Under the pieces are notes generated by a model. It saw only the letters and a program-made list of their open reading frames with translations. It made no database searches and was not told the DNA's origin. A stretch of 41,323 nucleotides of DNA, from assembly GCA_031291415.1 (NCBI GenBank), contig JARLJB010000409.1, positions 1 to 41,323 on the forward strand, given 5' to 3'. Shown piece after piece: positions 24,518-34,017 of this stretch; within the stretch, counting starts at the first letter, position 1; every line of letters begins with the position of its first letter. The DNA is from Telmatospirillum sp. (lineage in GTDB: Bacteria; Pseudomonadota; Alphaproteobacteria; Rhodospirillales; Magnetospirillaceae). The translations under genes and the position numbers were made by a program.

Positions 24518-24682
24518 ATGATCGTTCCAGATACCCTCGACGGCGCGATACTGCTCAGCGTTATCGATTTTACTCTATCCATCGTGATGATTTCAGGCAT
24601 CGGTGTGATTCTCGCCCTCTTCCCCCTGCTCAACCGCCTTGGCAAGGTCGATGAAGAAGCGATTCGCCAAGGGCATCATTGA
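24518..24682 (+). CDS. Small single-pass membrane protein in the decarboxylase operon
   Basis: A 54-residue protein with one long hydrophobic helix (LLSVIDFTLSIVMISGIGV, residues about 11-29, extending to LALFPLL) and a short charged tail (LGKVDEEAIRQGHH). The ATG at 24518 is preceded by AAGGAG seven to twelve bases upstream, so translation is well supported; an earlier in-frame ATG at 24461 lacks such a site. It lies between the biotin carrier and beta-subunit genes. Veillonella methylmalonyl-CoA decarboxylase has a 55-residue epsilon subunit, but that protein resembles the end of the delta subunit and this one does not. It may be an accessory or assembly subunit. No family is recognised. 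Confidence 0.7.
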   Translation: MIVPDTLDGAILLSVIDFTLSIVMISGIGVILALFPLLNRLGKVDEEAIRQGHH

Positions 24683-24788
24683 ACGACCAGAGCGATGACA
24701 TTGGATCGAAGCGCTATCGCTTTGCTCCAACGCCTGAATCGTCCTCATTTTCATTGAGATAGCGCCGATCGCAGACGAGGGGAAGATC

Positions 24789-25919
24789 GTGTTCGAACAG
24801 CTCGTATCATTTGCCAAAGCTCTGGAGCAGCAAACAGGCCTCGCCCAGTTCTGGTGGGGCAATGTGGTGATGATCGCCGTTGGCATCGCCATGATTTATC
24901 TCGCGGTAAAAAAAGGCTACGAACCTCTGCTGCTGGTCGGCATCGGTTTTTCCTGCATCATTTCCAATGTGCCGGGATCGGACCTGATTTTGCCAGGAGG
25001 CCTGTTCAACTACGCCTATCAGGGCGTCGCCCTGTTGATCATCCCGCCGTTGATCTTCTTTGGCGTCGGCGCCATGACCGACTTCGGTCCGATGATCGCC
25101 AATCCCAAGCTTGTCATTCTGGGCGCCGCCGCCCATCTCGGTATCTTCGTCGCCCTGATCGGCGCCAAGGCGCTGGGATTCACCCTGAACGAGGCCGGCG
25201 CGATCGGCATCATCGGCGGTGCCGACGGGCCGATGGCCATTTTCGTTACCATGAAGCTTGCCCCTCACCTGCTGCCGCAGGTTTCGGTCGCGGCTTATTC
25301 ATACATGGCGCTGATGCCGCTGATCCAGCCGCCGGTGATGCGTCTGTTGACGACAAGGCAGGAACGCCTGATCGTCATGAAGCAGTCGCGCAAGGTCAGC
25401 CGTCTTGAGAGAATAGCCTTCCCGATCGTCATCGGTGTTCTCGTCAATCTGTTCTTCCCGCCCGTCGCGCCGCTGATCACCATGCTGATGCTGGGCAACC
25501 TGTTCCGCGAAGTCCTGGTCACCGACCGACTGGCCAAGACAGCCGCCAACGACGTGATGAATGTCATCATCATCATCCTCACGGTGGCCATCGGCTCGAC
25601 CATGGCCGCTGATAAATTCCTCACCATCAAGACGATCGAAATCGTTGTCCTAGGTCTTGTCGCCTTCCTCTTCGGCACCGCTTCCGGGGTCGTCGGCGCC
25701 AAGGTGATGAACCTTTTCCTCAAGGACAAGATCAACCCGCTGCTGGGATCCGCCGGCATCGCCTCGGTGCCGATCGCCGCCCGGGTTTCCCACATCGTCG
25801 CCCTCCAGGAAAACAAGGAAAACTATCTGATCTACCATGCCATGGGGCCGAACCTCGCCGGCGTGTTCGGAACCGCCATTTCCGGCGGTATCATGCTGGC
25901 CTTGCTGGGAGTCAAATGA
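24789..25919 (+). CDS. mmdB: Na+-translocating decarboxylase beta subunit
   Basis: A 376-residue polytopic membrane protein of the OadB/MmdB/GcdB family, which decarboxylates carboxybiotin and pumps Na+ outward. The functional region IGIIGGADGPMAIFVT contains Asp146, equivalent to the essential aspartate of the Klebsiella OadB pump, and later segments (SYMALMPLIQPPVMRLLTT, PLLGSAGIASVPIAARVSH, YHAMGPNLAGVFGTAI) match the rest of the family. The start is a GTG with GAGGGGAAG upstream, 106 bp after the small membrane protein gene. It is the last gene of the operon; dprA follows after 91-100 bp without a clear terminator. Confidence 0.94.
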   Translation: MFEQLVSFAKALEQQTGLAQFWWGNVVMIAVGIAMIYLAVKKGYEPLLLVGIGFSCIISNVPGSDLILPGGLFNYAYQGVALLIIPPLIFFGVGAMTDFGPMIANPKLVILGAAAHLGIFVALIGAKALGFTLNEAGAIGIIGGADGPMAIFVTMKLAPHLLPQVSVAAYSYMALMPLIQPPVMRLLTTRQERLIVMKQSRKVSRLERIAFPIVIGVLVNLFFPPVAPLITMLMLGNLFREVLVTDRLAKTAANDVMNVIIIILTVAIGSTMAADKFLTIKTIEIVVLGLVAFLFGTASGVVGAKVMNLFLKDKINPLLGSAGIASVPIAARVSHIVALQENKENYLIYHAMGPNLAGVFGTAISGGIMLALLGVK

Positions 25920-26019
25920 CGACGGGACAGAGGTTGTCTGTCACGCGGGATCGTCGCGGGTATGCTTGAAAGCACAATGTTCTTGACTTGTTCTTGCACA
26001 TTCCGCAAGGATGCGCCTC

Positions 26020-27132
26020 ATGGTTGAGCATGACCACACCTTCAGCGACAGCGAACGCCGTGATCGGCTTCGTCTTTACCGCAGCGAAAATGTCGGCCCG
26101 GCAACGTTTTTCCAATTGCTGAAACGCTTTGGAACGGCGGCCCGGGCTCTTGAGGCACTGCCGGATATGGCACGCCGCGGCGGCATTCGTCGCGGCATCG
26201 CCATCTGTTCTGTCGCCAACGCCGAACGGGAGATGGAGCGCCTCCAACGTTTGGAGGCGCATGTCGTCTTCGATGGCGAAACTGCGTTTCCGGCGGCCCT
26301 CAGTCCGCTCGAAACGGCGCCTGTGCTCACCTTGCGTGGCAACGCCAACCTGCTCCACCGCCCGACCGTCGCAATGGTCGGTGCCCGCAATGCCTCAGCC
26401 CTCGGCCGTCGGATGGCCAGGAATCTTGCCCTCGACCTCGGTCAGAACGGTTTCACGGTGGTCTCGGGCATGGCTCGCGGCATCGATGCCGCCGCCCATG
26501 AGGCAGCCTTGCCGACCGGAACCGTCGCCGTGCTGGCCGGTGGAGTCGATGTCGTCTATCCGGAAGAAAACCGCAGCCTATATGAACGTCTTTGCCTCGG
26601 CGGTTGCGTCATTTCCGAAATGCCACCCGGCATGCAGCCGCAAGCCAGCCACTTTCCGCGTCGGAACCGGCTTATCGCCGGATTGTCACAAGGCGTCGTC
26701 GTCGTCGAGGCCGCCCCCAAGTCGGGATCTCTCATCACCGCGCGTTTCGCCCTCGACCAGGGACGCGAAATTTTCGCCGTACCAGGATCGCCGTTCGATC
26801 CCCGTTGTCAGGGAACCAATGCACTGATCAAGCAGGGAGCGATCCTCACGGAATCCGCCGTAGACGTCCTTGATGTCCTCGCTCCGCCTGGCGCCAGGCG
26901 GATTTCCACACCGTCGCCAATCGTCATCGAATCGAACGAACCTGCCGATGACGACCTTGCCAAAGCTCGCAAAATAATCGTGCCGACGATGGGGGCTGCC
27001 CCCGTGACGGTTGACGAAATCATCCGTCAATGCCAATTGTCACCCGCCGTAGTCTCGATGGTCTTGGTCGAGCTCGAACTCGCGGGGCGGCTGGAGCGTC
27101 ATCGGGACAACCAGATTTCGCTGCTGCCGTAA
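26020..27132 (+). CDS. dprA: DNA processing protein DprA
   Basis: A Rossmann-fold protein that loads RecA on incoming single-stranded DNA. An N-terminal SAM-like region (LRLYRSENVGPATFFQLLKRF) precedes the core with VAMVGARNASALGRRMA, VVSGMARGIDAAAHEAAL, VLAGGVDVVYPEEN, FPRRNRLIAGLS and SGSLITARFALDQGR. The C-terminal about 60 residues form a winged helix (DML1-like; VTVDEIIRQCQLSPAVVSMVLVELELAG). The ATG at 26020 has AAGG at an acceptable distance; the ATG at 26011 directly follows the same AGG and adds three residues. In relatives dprA follows plsY directly and precedes topA; here it is cut off from plsY and must have its own promoter or read-through from mmdB. Confidence 0.94.
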   Translation: MVEHDHTFSDSERRDRLRLYRSENVGPATFFQLLKRFGTAARALEALPDMARRGGIRRGIAICSVANAEREMERLQRLEAHVVFDGETAFPAALSPLETAPVLTLRGNANLLHRPTVAMVGARNASALGRRMARNLALDLGQNGFTVVSGMARGIDAAAHEAALPTGTVAVLAGGVDVVYPEENRSLYERLCLGGCVISEMPPGMQPQASHFPRRNRLIAGLSQGVVVVEAAPKSGSLITARFALDQGREIFAVPGSPFDPRCQGTNALIKQGAILTESAVDVLDVLAPPGARRISTPSPIVIESNEPADDDLAKARKIIVPTMGAAPVTVDEIIRQCQLSPAVVSMVLVELELAGRLERHRDNQISLLP

Positions 27133-27170
27133 GACAGAACAGAACCTTATCCAGGCACATTTGGAAACTC

Positions 27171-29885
27171 ATGAAAATCGTCGTCGTCGAATCGCCCGCT
27201 AAGGCGAAAACCATCAACAAATATCTCGGTTCCGATTACACGGTCCTAGCCAGCTGGGGGCATATTTGCGATTTGCCCGCCAAAGATGGCTCCGTCCGGC
27301 CCGATGACGATTTCAGCATGGACTGGGAAATCGACGCCAAATCGGAAAAACACATCCGCGACATCGCCCAGGCGGTCAAGAAGTCCGACGGCTTGATTCT
27401 CGCAACCGACCCGGATCGCGAGGGAGAAGCCATCTCCTGGCATGTGTATCGTGTCCTCGAAAGCCGTAAGGCCTTGAAGGGCATCGACGTCAAGCGCGTG
27501 GTCTTCAACGAGATCACCAAAACGGCCATTCTTGAAGCCATGCGCAATCCCAGGGACCTGGACCAGGAATTGGTCGACGCCTATCTGGCGCGGCGGGCTC
27601 TGGATTATCTGGTCGGCTTCACGCTGTCGCCGGTCCTGTGGCGCAAGCTGCCGGGATCACGCTCGGCCGGTCGGGTGCAGTCGGTCGCGCTTCGGCTGAT
27701 CTGTGAACGCGAAGGCGAGATCGAGAACTTCCGGGCCCAGGAATACTGGACCGTCGAAGCCGATTTCCTGAGCACGCGCCAGGCCCAGATCGGCGCCCAG
27801 CTGACCCGTCTGGACGGCACCAAGCTCGACAAGTTCGACCTCGGCACCGAAGCGGCCGCCAAAACCGCCGTGGACAAAGTCCTGGCGGCTCACTTTCATG
27901 TCGAGACGGTCGAACGCAAGCAGGCCAAGCGCCATCCCTACCCGCCCTTTACGACGTCGACCCTGCAGCAGGAGGCGTCGCGCAAACTGCTCCTGCCGGC
28001 CAGCCGCACCATGCAGGTGGCGCAACGGCTTTACGAAGGCATCGACATCGGTGGCGAAACCGTAGGTCTCATAACCTATATGAGAACTGACGGCGTACAG
28101 ATGGCGGCGGAAGCCATCGGCGCCGCCCGTGCCCTGATCGAACAGCAATATGGCGCACCCTACCTGCCTTCGGCGCCCCGGGTATACAAGACCAAGGCGA
28201 AGAACGCTCAGGAAGCCCACGAAGCGATTCGTCCCACCGACGTCTCGCGCCGGCCGCAGGATGTCGCGCCCTACCTCGACCGCGAGCAACTGAAGCTTTA
28301 CGAGCTGATCTGGCGGCGCACGGTGGCCAGCCAGATGGAAAGCGCCCTGCTCGATCAGGTGGCGGTCGACATCGGGTCGGAAGACGGGAAAATCGCCTTC
28401 CGCGCAACGGGTTCCGTCGTCAAATTCGATGGCTTTCTCACCCTCTACCGCGAGGACCGGGACGATTCGGACGACGACGAGGGCGACAAGCTGCTGCCCG
28501 ACGTCAATGAAGGCGAGACGATGGAGCGCAAGGATCTGCGCAAGCTTCAGCATTTCACACAGCCGCCGCCGCGCTATTCGGAAGCCAGCCTGGTCAAGAA
28601 GCTCGAAGAGCTGGGTATCGGCCGGCCGTCCACTTATGCCTCGATCCTTTCCGTGCTGCAGGAACGCAGCTATGTGCGTCTCGACGCGCGCCGGTTCATC
28701 CCCGAAGACCGCGGACGGGTGGTTACCGCCTTTCTTGAGAATTTCTTCAACCGCTATGTCCAATACAATTTCACCGCCGAGCTGGAGGACCAGCTCGATG
28801 ACGTTTCCGGTGGAAGGTTGGACTGGAAAAGCGTGTTGCGGACCTTCTGGCAGCATTTTTCGGCGGCCGTGGAGGGAACCCGCGAACTCAGGGTCTCGCA
28901 GGTTCTGGAAACGCTGGACAAGGAGTTGGGGCCGCATTTCTTCCCGGCCGATGCCAGCGGCCACGATCCCCGCACCTGCAAACTATGCAACACCGGTCGG
29001 CTCAGCTTGAAACTGGGCAAGTTCGGCGCCTTCATCGGCTGCTCGAACTATCCCGAGTGCCGTTTCACCCGGCCTTTGACGATCGCCACCAACGGCGACG
29101 GCACCGCCGCCGACGAGGCGGCCGACGGACCGAAGGAGCTGGGTCTCGATCCCGCCAGCAACCAGATGGTCACTTTGAAGAAGGGCCCCTATGGCCACTA
29201 TGTCCAGTTGGGTGAATCCGAGGACAAAAAAGTCAAACCAAAAAGGGTAAGCCTTTACAAAGGGTTGGATCCTGTTGACGTCACGCTGGACAAGGCGCTG
29301 AAACTGCTTGCGCTGCCACGTCCGATCGGCACGCATCCGGAAACCGGCGAGCCGATCACCGCGGGAATCGGCCGGTTCGGGCCCTACCTCAAACACGGCG
29401 CCATCTATAAATCGCTCGGCCGCGACGACGACGTTCTCGAAATCGGCATCAACCGGGCCGTCGAAGTGCTGGCCACCGCCAAGGGAAAGGCTCGCACCCC
29501 CGGTAAAACGCTGGGAGAGCACCCCAGCGACAGTAAACCGGTGGTCCTCAATTCGGGGCGGTTCGGGCCCTATGTCAGCCACGCCGGCATCTATGCCAAT
29601 CTGCCGCGCGGCAGGGACGACGTGACTCTCGAGGAGGCCCTGGCCCTGCTGGCCGCCAAGGCAGCCAAAGGCGGAACCAAAGGCAAAGCCGGCAAGGCGA
29701 AAGCCGCGCCCAAGGCAAAGGCTGCTGTCGCGGAAAAAGCCGATGGCGCCGACGTCCCCGCCACCAAGGCAAAGGCCAAGGCAAAACCAAAAGCCAAGCC
29801 CAAGACCGCTTCAACAACGGCTTCCAAAGTCAAGAAAACGCCGACAAAATCGAAGGCCACCAGCAAATCTCCGGCGCAGGAGTGA
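27171..29885 (+). CDS. topA: DNA topoisomerase I
   Basis: A 904-residue type IA topoisomerase that relaxes negative supercoils. The Toprim domain begins KIVVVESPAKAKTINKYLG with Glu7, and Asp80/Asp82 lie in ATDPDREGEAISWH. The catalytic tyrosine is Tyr303 in LITYMRTDGV. After the core there is one Cys4-type zinc finger (CKLCNTGRL ... GCSNYPECRF) and several topoisomerase C-terminal repeats (GPYGHYVQLGE, GRFGPYLKHG, GRFGPYVSHAG), then a long Lys/Ala-rich tail of about 70 residues that should bind nucleic acid. The ATG at 27171 gives the standard start; an in-frame extension into dprA is rejected. It follows dprA by 38 bp. Confidence 0.97.
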   Translation: MKIVVVESPAKAKTINKYLGSDYTVLASWGHICDLPAKDGSVRPDDDFSMDWEIDAKSEKHIRDIAQAVKKSDGLILATDPDREGEAISWHVYRVLESRKALKGIDVKRVVFNEITKTAILEAMRNPRDLDQELVDAYLARRALDYLVGFTLSPVLWRKLPGSRSAGRVQSVALRLICEREGEIENFRAQEYWTVEADFLSTRQAQIGAQLTRLDGTKLDKFDLGTEAAAKTAVDKVLAAHFHVETVERKQAKRHPYPPFTTSTLQQEASRKLLLPASRTMQVAQRLYEGIDIGGETVGLITYMRTDGVQMAAEAIGAARALIEQQYGAPYLPSAPRVYKTKAKNAQEAHEAIRPTDVSRRPQDVAPYLDREQLKLYELIWRRTVASQMESALLDQVAVDIGSEDGKIAFRATGSVVKFDGFLTLYREDRDDSDDDEGDKLLPDVNEGETMERKDLRKLQHFTQPPPRYSEASLVKKLEELGIGRPSTYASILSVLQERSYVRLDARRFIPEDRGRVVTAFLENFFNRYVQYNFTAELEDQLDDVSGGRLDWKSVLRTFWQHFSAAVEGTRELRVSQVLETLDKELGPHFFPADASGHDPRTCKLCNTGRLSLKLGKFGAFIGCSNYPECRFTRPLTIATNGDGTAADEAADGPKELGLDPASNQMVTLKKGPYGHYVQLGESEDKKVKPKRVSLYKGLDPVDVTLDKALKLLALPRPIGTHPETGEPITAGIGRFGPYLKHGAIYKSLGRDDDVLEIGINRAVEVLATAKGKARTPGKTLGEHPSDSKPVVLNSGRFGPYVSHAGIYANLPRGRDDVTLEEALALLAAKAAKGGTKGKAGKAKAAPKAKAAVAEKADGADVPATKAKAKAKPKAKPKTASTTASKVKKTPTKSKATSKSPAQE

Positions 29886-29940
29886 TGACCAGATCATGGG
29901 CCGCTGTTTTCCGTTCCAATGACCTGAGAGGGGCCCTGTC

Positions 29941-32178
29941 GTGAGCAAGCCACCGAAGCAGGTTCCGCTCCCCACGCGCCAACAGCTCCTCGATTTCATT
30001 CGCGAATCGCCGGGCCGCGTGGGAAAACGCGAAATCGCCCGCGCCTTTCATATGACCGGAGAAAACCGCAGCGTTCTCCGTGAGATGATCAAGGACCTTG
30101 AAAAATCAGGTTCGATCGAACGCGGTCATGGCAAGCGCTTCGCGCATCCCGGCGCCTTGCCCGACGCCATGGTGCTGGAAATTTCCGGCGTCGATGACGA
30201 CGGAGAATTGCTGGCCAAACCCTTGACCTGGACGGAAGAAACCCGTCCGCCGAAGATCTTCATGGCCCCCGGCCGGCGCGGTGAAAGCGCGCTTGGCGTC
30301 GGCGATCGCGTTCTCGCCCGCCTCCGGCGCCTGCGCGAGGGCATTTACGAAGCCCGCGCCGTCCGCCGCATCACCGCCGGACCGGCCAAGGTTCTTGGCG
30401 TCTTCGAGCGAACGGCCGCTGGATCGGGTCGCCTGCGCCCAACCGATCGCCGCCAGAAAATGGACTATACGATTCTGGATGCCGATTCACTTGCCGCCCA
30501 GCACGGCGAACTGGTCCTCGCGGAGATCCTGCCGGGCGGCCGTGCCTATGGACTGCGGCCGGCGAAGGTGGTCGAACGCCTGGGCAGCATGGATAACCCC
30601 CGGACCGTCAGTCTGGTCGCCATCCAGACACATGACATTCCTTGCGAATTTCCCGCAGAGGCGCTGGCCGAGGCGGAAGCCTCAGCCGCGGCGCCGGCGG
30701 ATCGGCGCGACGATCTCCGCCCCATCCCTCTGATCACCATCGACGGCGAGGATGCGCGGGATTTTGACGACGCCGTATGGGCCGAGGCGACGGACGATGG
30801 CGGCTGGCACATTTTGGTGGCCATCGCCGATGTCGCCTGGTACGTCCGTCCCGGTGATGCCCTGGACCGCGAAGCCTTCAAACGCGGCAATTCGGTCTAT
30901 TTCCCCGACCGCGTCGTGCCGATGTTGCCCGAGGCGCTATCCAACGGATGGTGTTCGCTGAAACCCAATGAGGACCGCCCCTGCCTCGCCGTGCATCTTT
31001 GGATCGACAATGAGGGGCACAAACAAAAGCATCGTTTCGTTCGCGGAATAATGCGGTCGGCTGCCAGATTGACCTACGAGCGCGTCCAGCAGGCGATCGA
31101 TGGCTCGCCCGACGATGACACCGCCCCCTTGGTCGAACCCATCCTGAAGCCGCTCTACGGCGCCTGGAAGGCCCTGTTCGCGGCCCGCGAAAGGCGCGGT
31201 GTCCTCGACCTCGACCTGCCTGAGAGAAAAGTGATCATCGGAACCGACGGCCGGGTGGAGACCGTCATCCCGCGGCCGCATTACGACAGCCACCGCCTGA
31301 TCGAGGATTTCATGATCGCCGCCAATGTGGCTGCGGCCGAGCAGATCGAGGCTTTGAACCGTCCCTGCATGTACCGGGTCCATGACCTGCCGTCGCGGGA
31401 AAAGCTGGAAGGGCTCCGCGATTTTCTGACGACCGTCGGCCTCTCCCTGGCCAAGGGGCAGGTCCTGCGCGCTTCCGCCTTCAACCAGATCCTGGCGGCC
31501 GCCAAGGACACGCCGGAAGCCCATTTGATCAACGAAGTGGTTTTGCGAAGCCAGGCGCAGGCTGTCTACAGCCCGGAAAATATCGGGCATTTCGGGTTGG
31601 CTCTGGCCCGCTACGCGCATTTCACCTCGCCGATCCGTCGCTACGCCGATCTTCTCGTGCATCGGGCCCTGATCGAAGGGCTGGCTCTTGGCGACGGAGG
31701 TCTTCCTGCCGACAGTTGGGAGCGCTTCGCTGAAATCGGCGAGCATATCTCCCTGACCGAACGTCGGGCGGCGGCAGCCGAACGCGACGCGCTGAACCGT
31801 TTCACCACGCTGTTCCTCGCCGATCGTGTCGGGGCCCATTTTGCCGGCCGGGTCAACGGTGTCACCCGCTTTGGCCTCTTCGTGACCTTGGACGAAACGG
31901 GCGCCGATGGACTGATGCCGGTGTCCTCGCTCCCGGACGACTATTACGTCCACGACGAGGTCCGTCATTGCCTGGTCGGCAAGCGCTCCGGCCTGACATT
32001 CAGTCTGGGCGACATCGTCACTGTCGCCCTGGCCGAAGCCAATTCGTTGACCGGCAGTCTTCTCTTTCAGCTTGTCGACGGCGGCCACGTCGTTCCCGGA
32101 AGGCGCCCGACAGGCCAATCCCCGCGTGGAAAACCGCGGGCGATCCGCGAGAAACGGACGGCAAAGCGGCGAAAATGA
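29941..32178 (+). CDS. rnr: Ribonuclease R
   Basis: A 745-residue 3'-5' exoribonuclease that degrades structured RNA. An N-terminal winged-helix-like region (KREIARAFHMTGENRSVLREM) precedes two cold-shock domains. The RNB catalytic core has the Asp cluster at 268, 274, 276 and 277 in ITIDGEDARDFDDAV, and later RYAHFTSPIRRYADLLVHR. An S1 domain (HFAGRVNGVTRFGLFVTLDE) and a basic tail close the protein. The start is a GTG with GAGGGG upstream, 55 bp after topA, so the genes probably share a transcript, as is usual in the group. Confidence 0.96.
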   Translation: MSKPPKQVPLPTRQQLLDFIRESPGRVGKREIARAFHMTGENRSVLREMIKDLEKSGSIERGHGKRFAHPGALPDAMVLEISGVDDDGELLAKPLTWTEETRPPKIFMAPGRRGESALGVGDRVLARLRRLREGIYEARAVRRITAGPAKVLGVFERTAAGSGRLRPTDRRQKMDYTILDADSLAAQHGELVLAEILPGGRAYGLRPAKVVERLGSMDNPRTVSLVAIQTHDIPCEFPAEALAEAEASAAAPADRRDDLRPIPLITIDGEDARDFDDAVWAEATDDGGWHILVAIADVAWYVRPGDALDREAFKRGNSVYFPDRVVPMLPEALSNGWCSLKPNEDRPCLAVHLWIDNEGHKQKHRFVRGIMRSAARLTYERVQQAIDGSPDDDTAPLVEPILKPLYGAWKALFAARERRGVLDLDLPERKVIIGTDGRVETVIPRPHYDSHRLIEDFMIAANVAAAEQIEALNRPCMYRVHDLPSREKLEGLRDFLTTVGLSLAKGQVLRASAFNQILAAAKDTPEAHLINEVVLRSQAQAVYSPENIGHFGLALARYAHFTSPIRRYADLLVHRALIEGLALGDGGLPADSWERFAEIGEHISLTERRAAAAERDALNRFTTLFLADRVGAHFAGRVNGVTRFGLFVTLDETGADGLMPVSSLPDDYYVHDEVRHCLVGKRSGLTFSLGDIVTVALAEANSLTGSLLFQLVDGGHVVPGRRPTGQSPRGKPRAIREKRTAKRRK

Positions 32179-32274
32179 CTTTTTTTGGTTTTTTTCTGTA
32201 CCGAAGTGGGGCAGCCCGGACATAATCCCCTCAGTGTCTGTCCTGACTTTCTATCAGCGAGCGTCTCGAACGCG

Positions 32275-33861
32275 ATGGATGTTCACCGTTGGATCGTCGC
32301 CGGCCTGTTTTTTCTGGCCTGCGTTTTTACTCCGGCCAGTCAGGCGGGGGTCAGCAGTGCCGACCCGACGATCAGCAGCCCGCAAACCGAACGGGTTCTG
32401 GCCTACGGGTTGCACGCCATCAACGATCGCTATCTCACACGTGTGATTATCGGCAACGTCGCCTTCGAGGGCATGCGCGGGCTCGGGACAATCGATCCGT
32501 CGGTCAGCGTCGAACGGCTGCCTAATCGCCATGTGCTCCTGCGTTACCGGGACGACCGTGTCGCCGATTTTTCCGCGCCGGGCGACAATGACGTCGAAGG
32601 TTGGGCCGATCTGATCGTCAGGGCCGGTCGTTACGCGGCGGCCCATTCAAGCGCCTTGCAAAGCGCCAACCGCGAAAAATTCTACGAGGCGGTGTTCGAC
32701 GCCGCCCTGTCCAAGCTTGATATCTTCTCGCGATATGCCGGAGCCAGAGAGGCTGCGGAACATCAGGCGGCCCGTAACGGATTTGGCGGTATCGGCGTCC
32801 GTTTCGAACTGCATCCGGAAGATATTCATCTGACCGAGGTCATGCCGGGAACGCCTGCGGCGGAGGGACATCTCGCCGTCGGAGATCACATCACAGCGAT
32901 CGACGGAACGCCGCTCGCCGGCCTCAGCCAGGATACCATCTCCCAACGCCTGCGCGGTCCGGTCGGTTCATCCATCGCTCTCAGCGTCGTCAAAAAGCCG
33001 TCTGCGCCGGCAAGCCAGGTCACGCTCAAGCGCAGTCTCATCGTCCCGCCGACCGTCAGCATGACGATGAAGGATGGCATCGCCGTTATTGCCATATCCA
33101 GTTTCAACAGCAAGACCGGCGCCAGCACGGCCGCTGAACTGAAAAAAGCCAAGACCGGCAACGCGCTCAAAGGCGTCATCCTTGATCTTCGTGGCAATCC
33201 CGGGGGACTGCTGGACCAAGGCGTCGCCGTCGCCGACCTGTTCATCGCCCACGGTCCCATCGTTTCCGCCCGTGGGCGCCATCCCGACTCGGTGCAGGCC
33301 TATGAAGCGCAGCCGGGAGATCCCGGCGAGGATGTACCGGTCGTCGTCCTGGTGGACGGCGGCACCGCCTCTGCCGCCGAGATCGTCGCCAGCGCCTTGC
33401 AGGACGCCGGACGCGCCGTGCTCGTCGGCACCAACAGCTACGGCAAGGGCACCGTCCAGACGGTCAAGGCACTGCCCAACAAAGGCGAATTGACCCTCAC
33501 CTGGTCGCGCTTCCACAGCCCAAGCGGCTACGCTCTGCACGGCCTCGGGGTCTTGCCGACCATTTGCACGGCGGACGAGAAAGCGTCGGTCGCGAGCCTG
33601 CTGGCGCCCCTTCGCGAGGGCCATAGCGCCGTCATTGCCAACATCGCCATGTGGCGGGCCAGCAGCATCGAGGACCAGGACGGTCGGCGCCAGCTCCGTA
33701 GCGTCTGTCCGGCCGCCAAACAGACCGACCTGACGCTCGATGTCGAAGTGGGACGTGATCTGCTTGCCGATCACCAGCTCTTTGCCCATACTCTCGCCCT
33801 CACGGCATCGCAATCGACGGCCTCGACGGCCTCTCCGCACCTGCCGGTAAAACAGCATTGA
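32275..33861 (+). CDS. S41-family C-terminal processing peptidase, CtpA-like
   Basis: A 528-residue periplasmic protease. The signal peptide (WIVAGLFFLACVFTPASQAG, residues 6-25) is followed by about 120 residues of family-specific N-terminal helices, a PDZ domain (about 170-245; GFGGIGVRFELH, LTEVMPGTPAAE, AVGDHITAIDG), and the peptidase core (ILDLRGNPGGLLDQGV). The Ser/Lys dyad is Ser366 (DGGTASAAEIVAS) and Lys391 (NSYGKGTVQ), 25 residues apart as in other CTPs. The ATG at 32275 is chosen because it sits directly before the signal peptide; a longer frame from 32185 adds unrelated residues. Substrates may be lipoproteins or cell-wall hydrolases but cannot be named. Confidence 0.92.
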   Translation: MDVHRWIVAGLFFLACVFTPASQAGVSSADPTISSPQTERVLAYGLHAINDRYLTRVIIGNVAFEGMRGLGTIDPSVSVERLPNRHVLLRYRDDRVADFSAPGDNDVEGWADLIVRAGRYAAAHSSALQSANREKFYEAVFDAALSKLDIFSRYAGAREAAEHQAARNGFGGIGVRFELHPEDIHLTEVMPGTPAAEGHLAVGDHITAIDGTPLAGLSQDTISQRLRGPVGSSIALSVVKKPSAPASQVTLKRSLIVPPTVSMTMKDGIAVIAISSFNSKTGASTAAELKKAKTGNALKGVILDLRGNPGGLLDQGVAVADLFIAHGPIVSARGRHPDSVQAYEAQPGDPGEDVPVVVLVDGGTASAAEIVASALQDAGRAVLVGTNSYGKGTVQTVKALPNKGELTLTWSRFHSPSGYALHGLGVLPTICTADEKASVASLLAPLREGHSAVIANIAMWRASSIEDQDGRRQLRSVCPAAKQTDLTLDVEVGRDLLADHQLFAHTLALTASQSTASTASPHLPVKQH

Positions 33862-33947
33862 CCTCAGGACAGCCAACGCCGCGCAAACGGACAGCGCTCC
33901 AGGGATCGGTTCGAAAAGACAACAAACGAGATTTTGCACATCTCTTC

Positions 33948-33975
33948 TTGACACCAGCGACTGAGCCTGTATTTT
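33948..33975 (+). promoter_or_regulatory. Promoter for rpmG
   Basis: TTGACA (33948-33953) is an exact -35 consensus, and TATTTT (33970-33975) lies 16 bases later. The predicted start lies about 35 bases before the rpmG ATG. Confidence 0.7.
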
Positions 33976-34017
33976 CCGCCGCCTGGAGTCGTCACTAAGC
34001 ATTCGGGATTTTTGAAA

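Noticed and set aside
27657-28964. A 435-codon open frame antisense to topA
   Set aside because: High-GC shadow of the topoisomerase gene, with no promoter or ribosome binding site.
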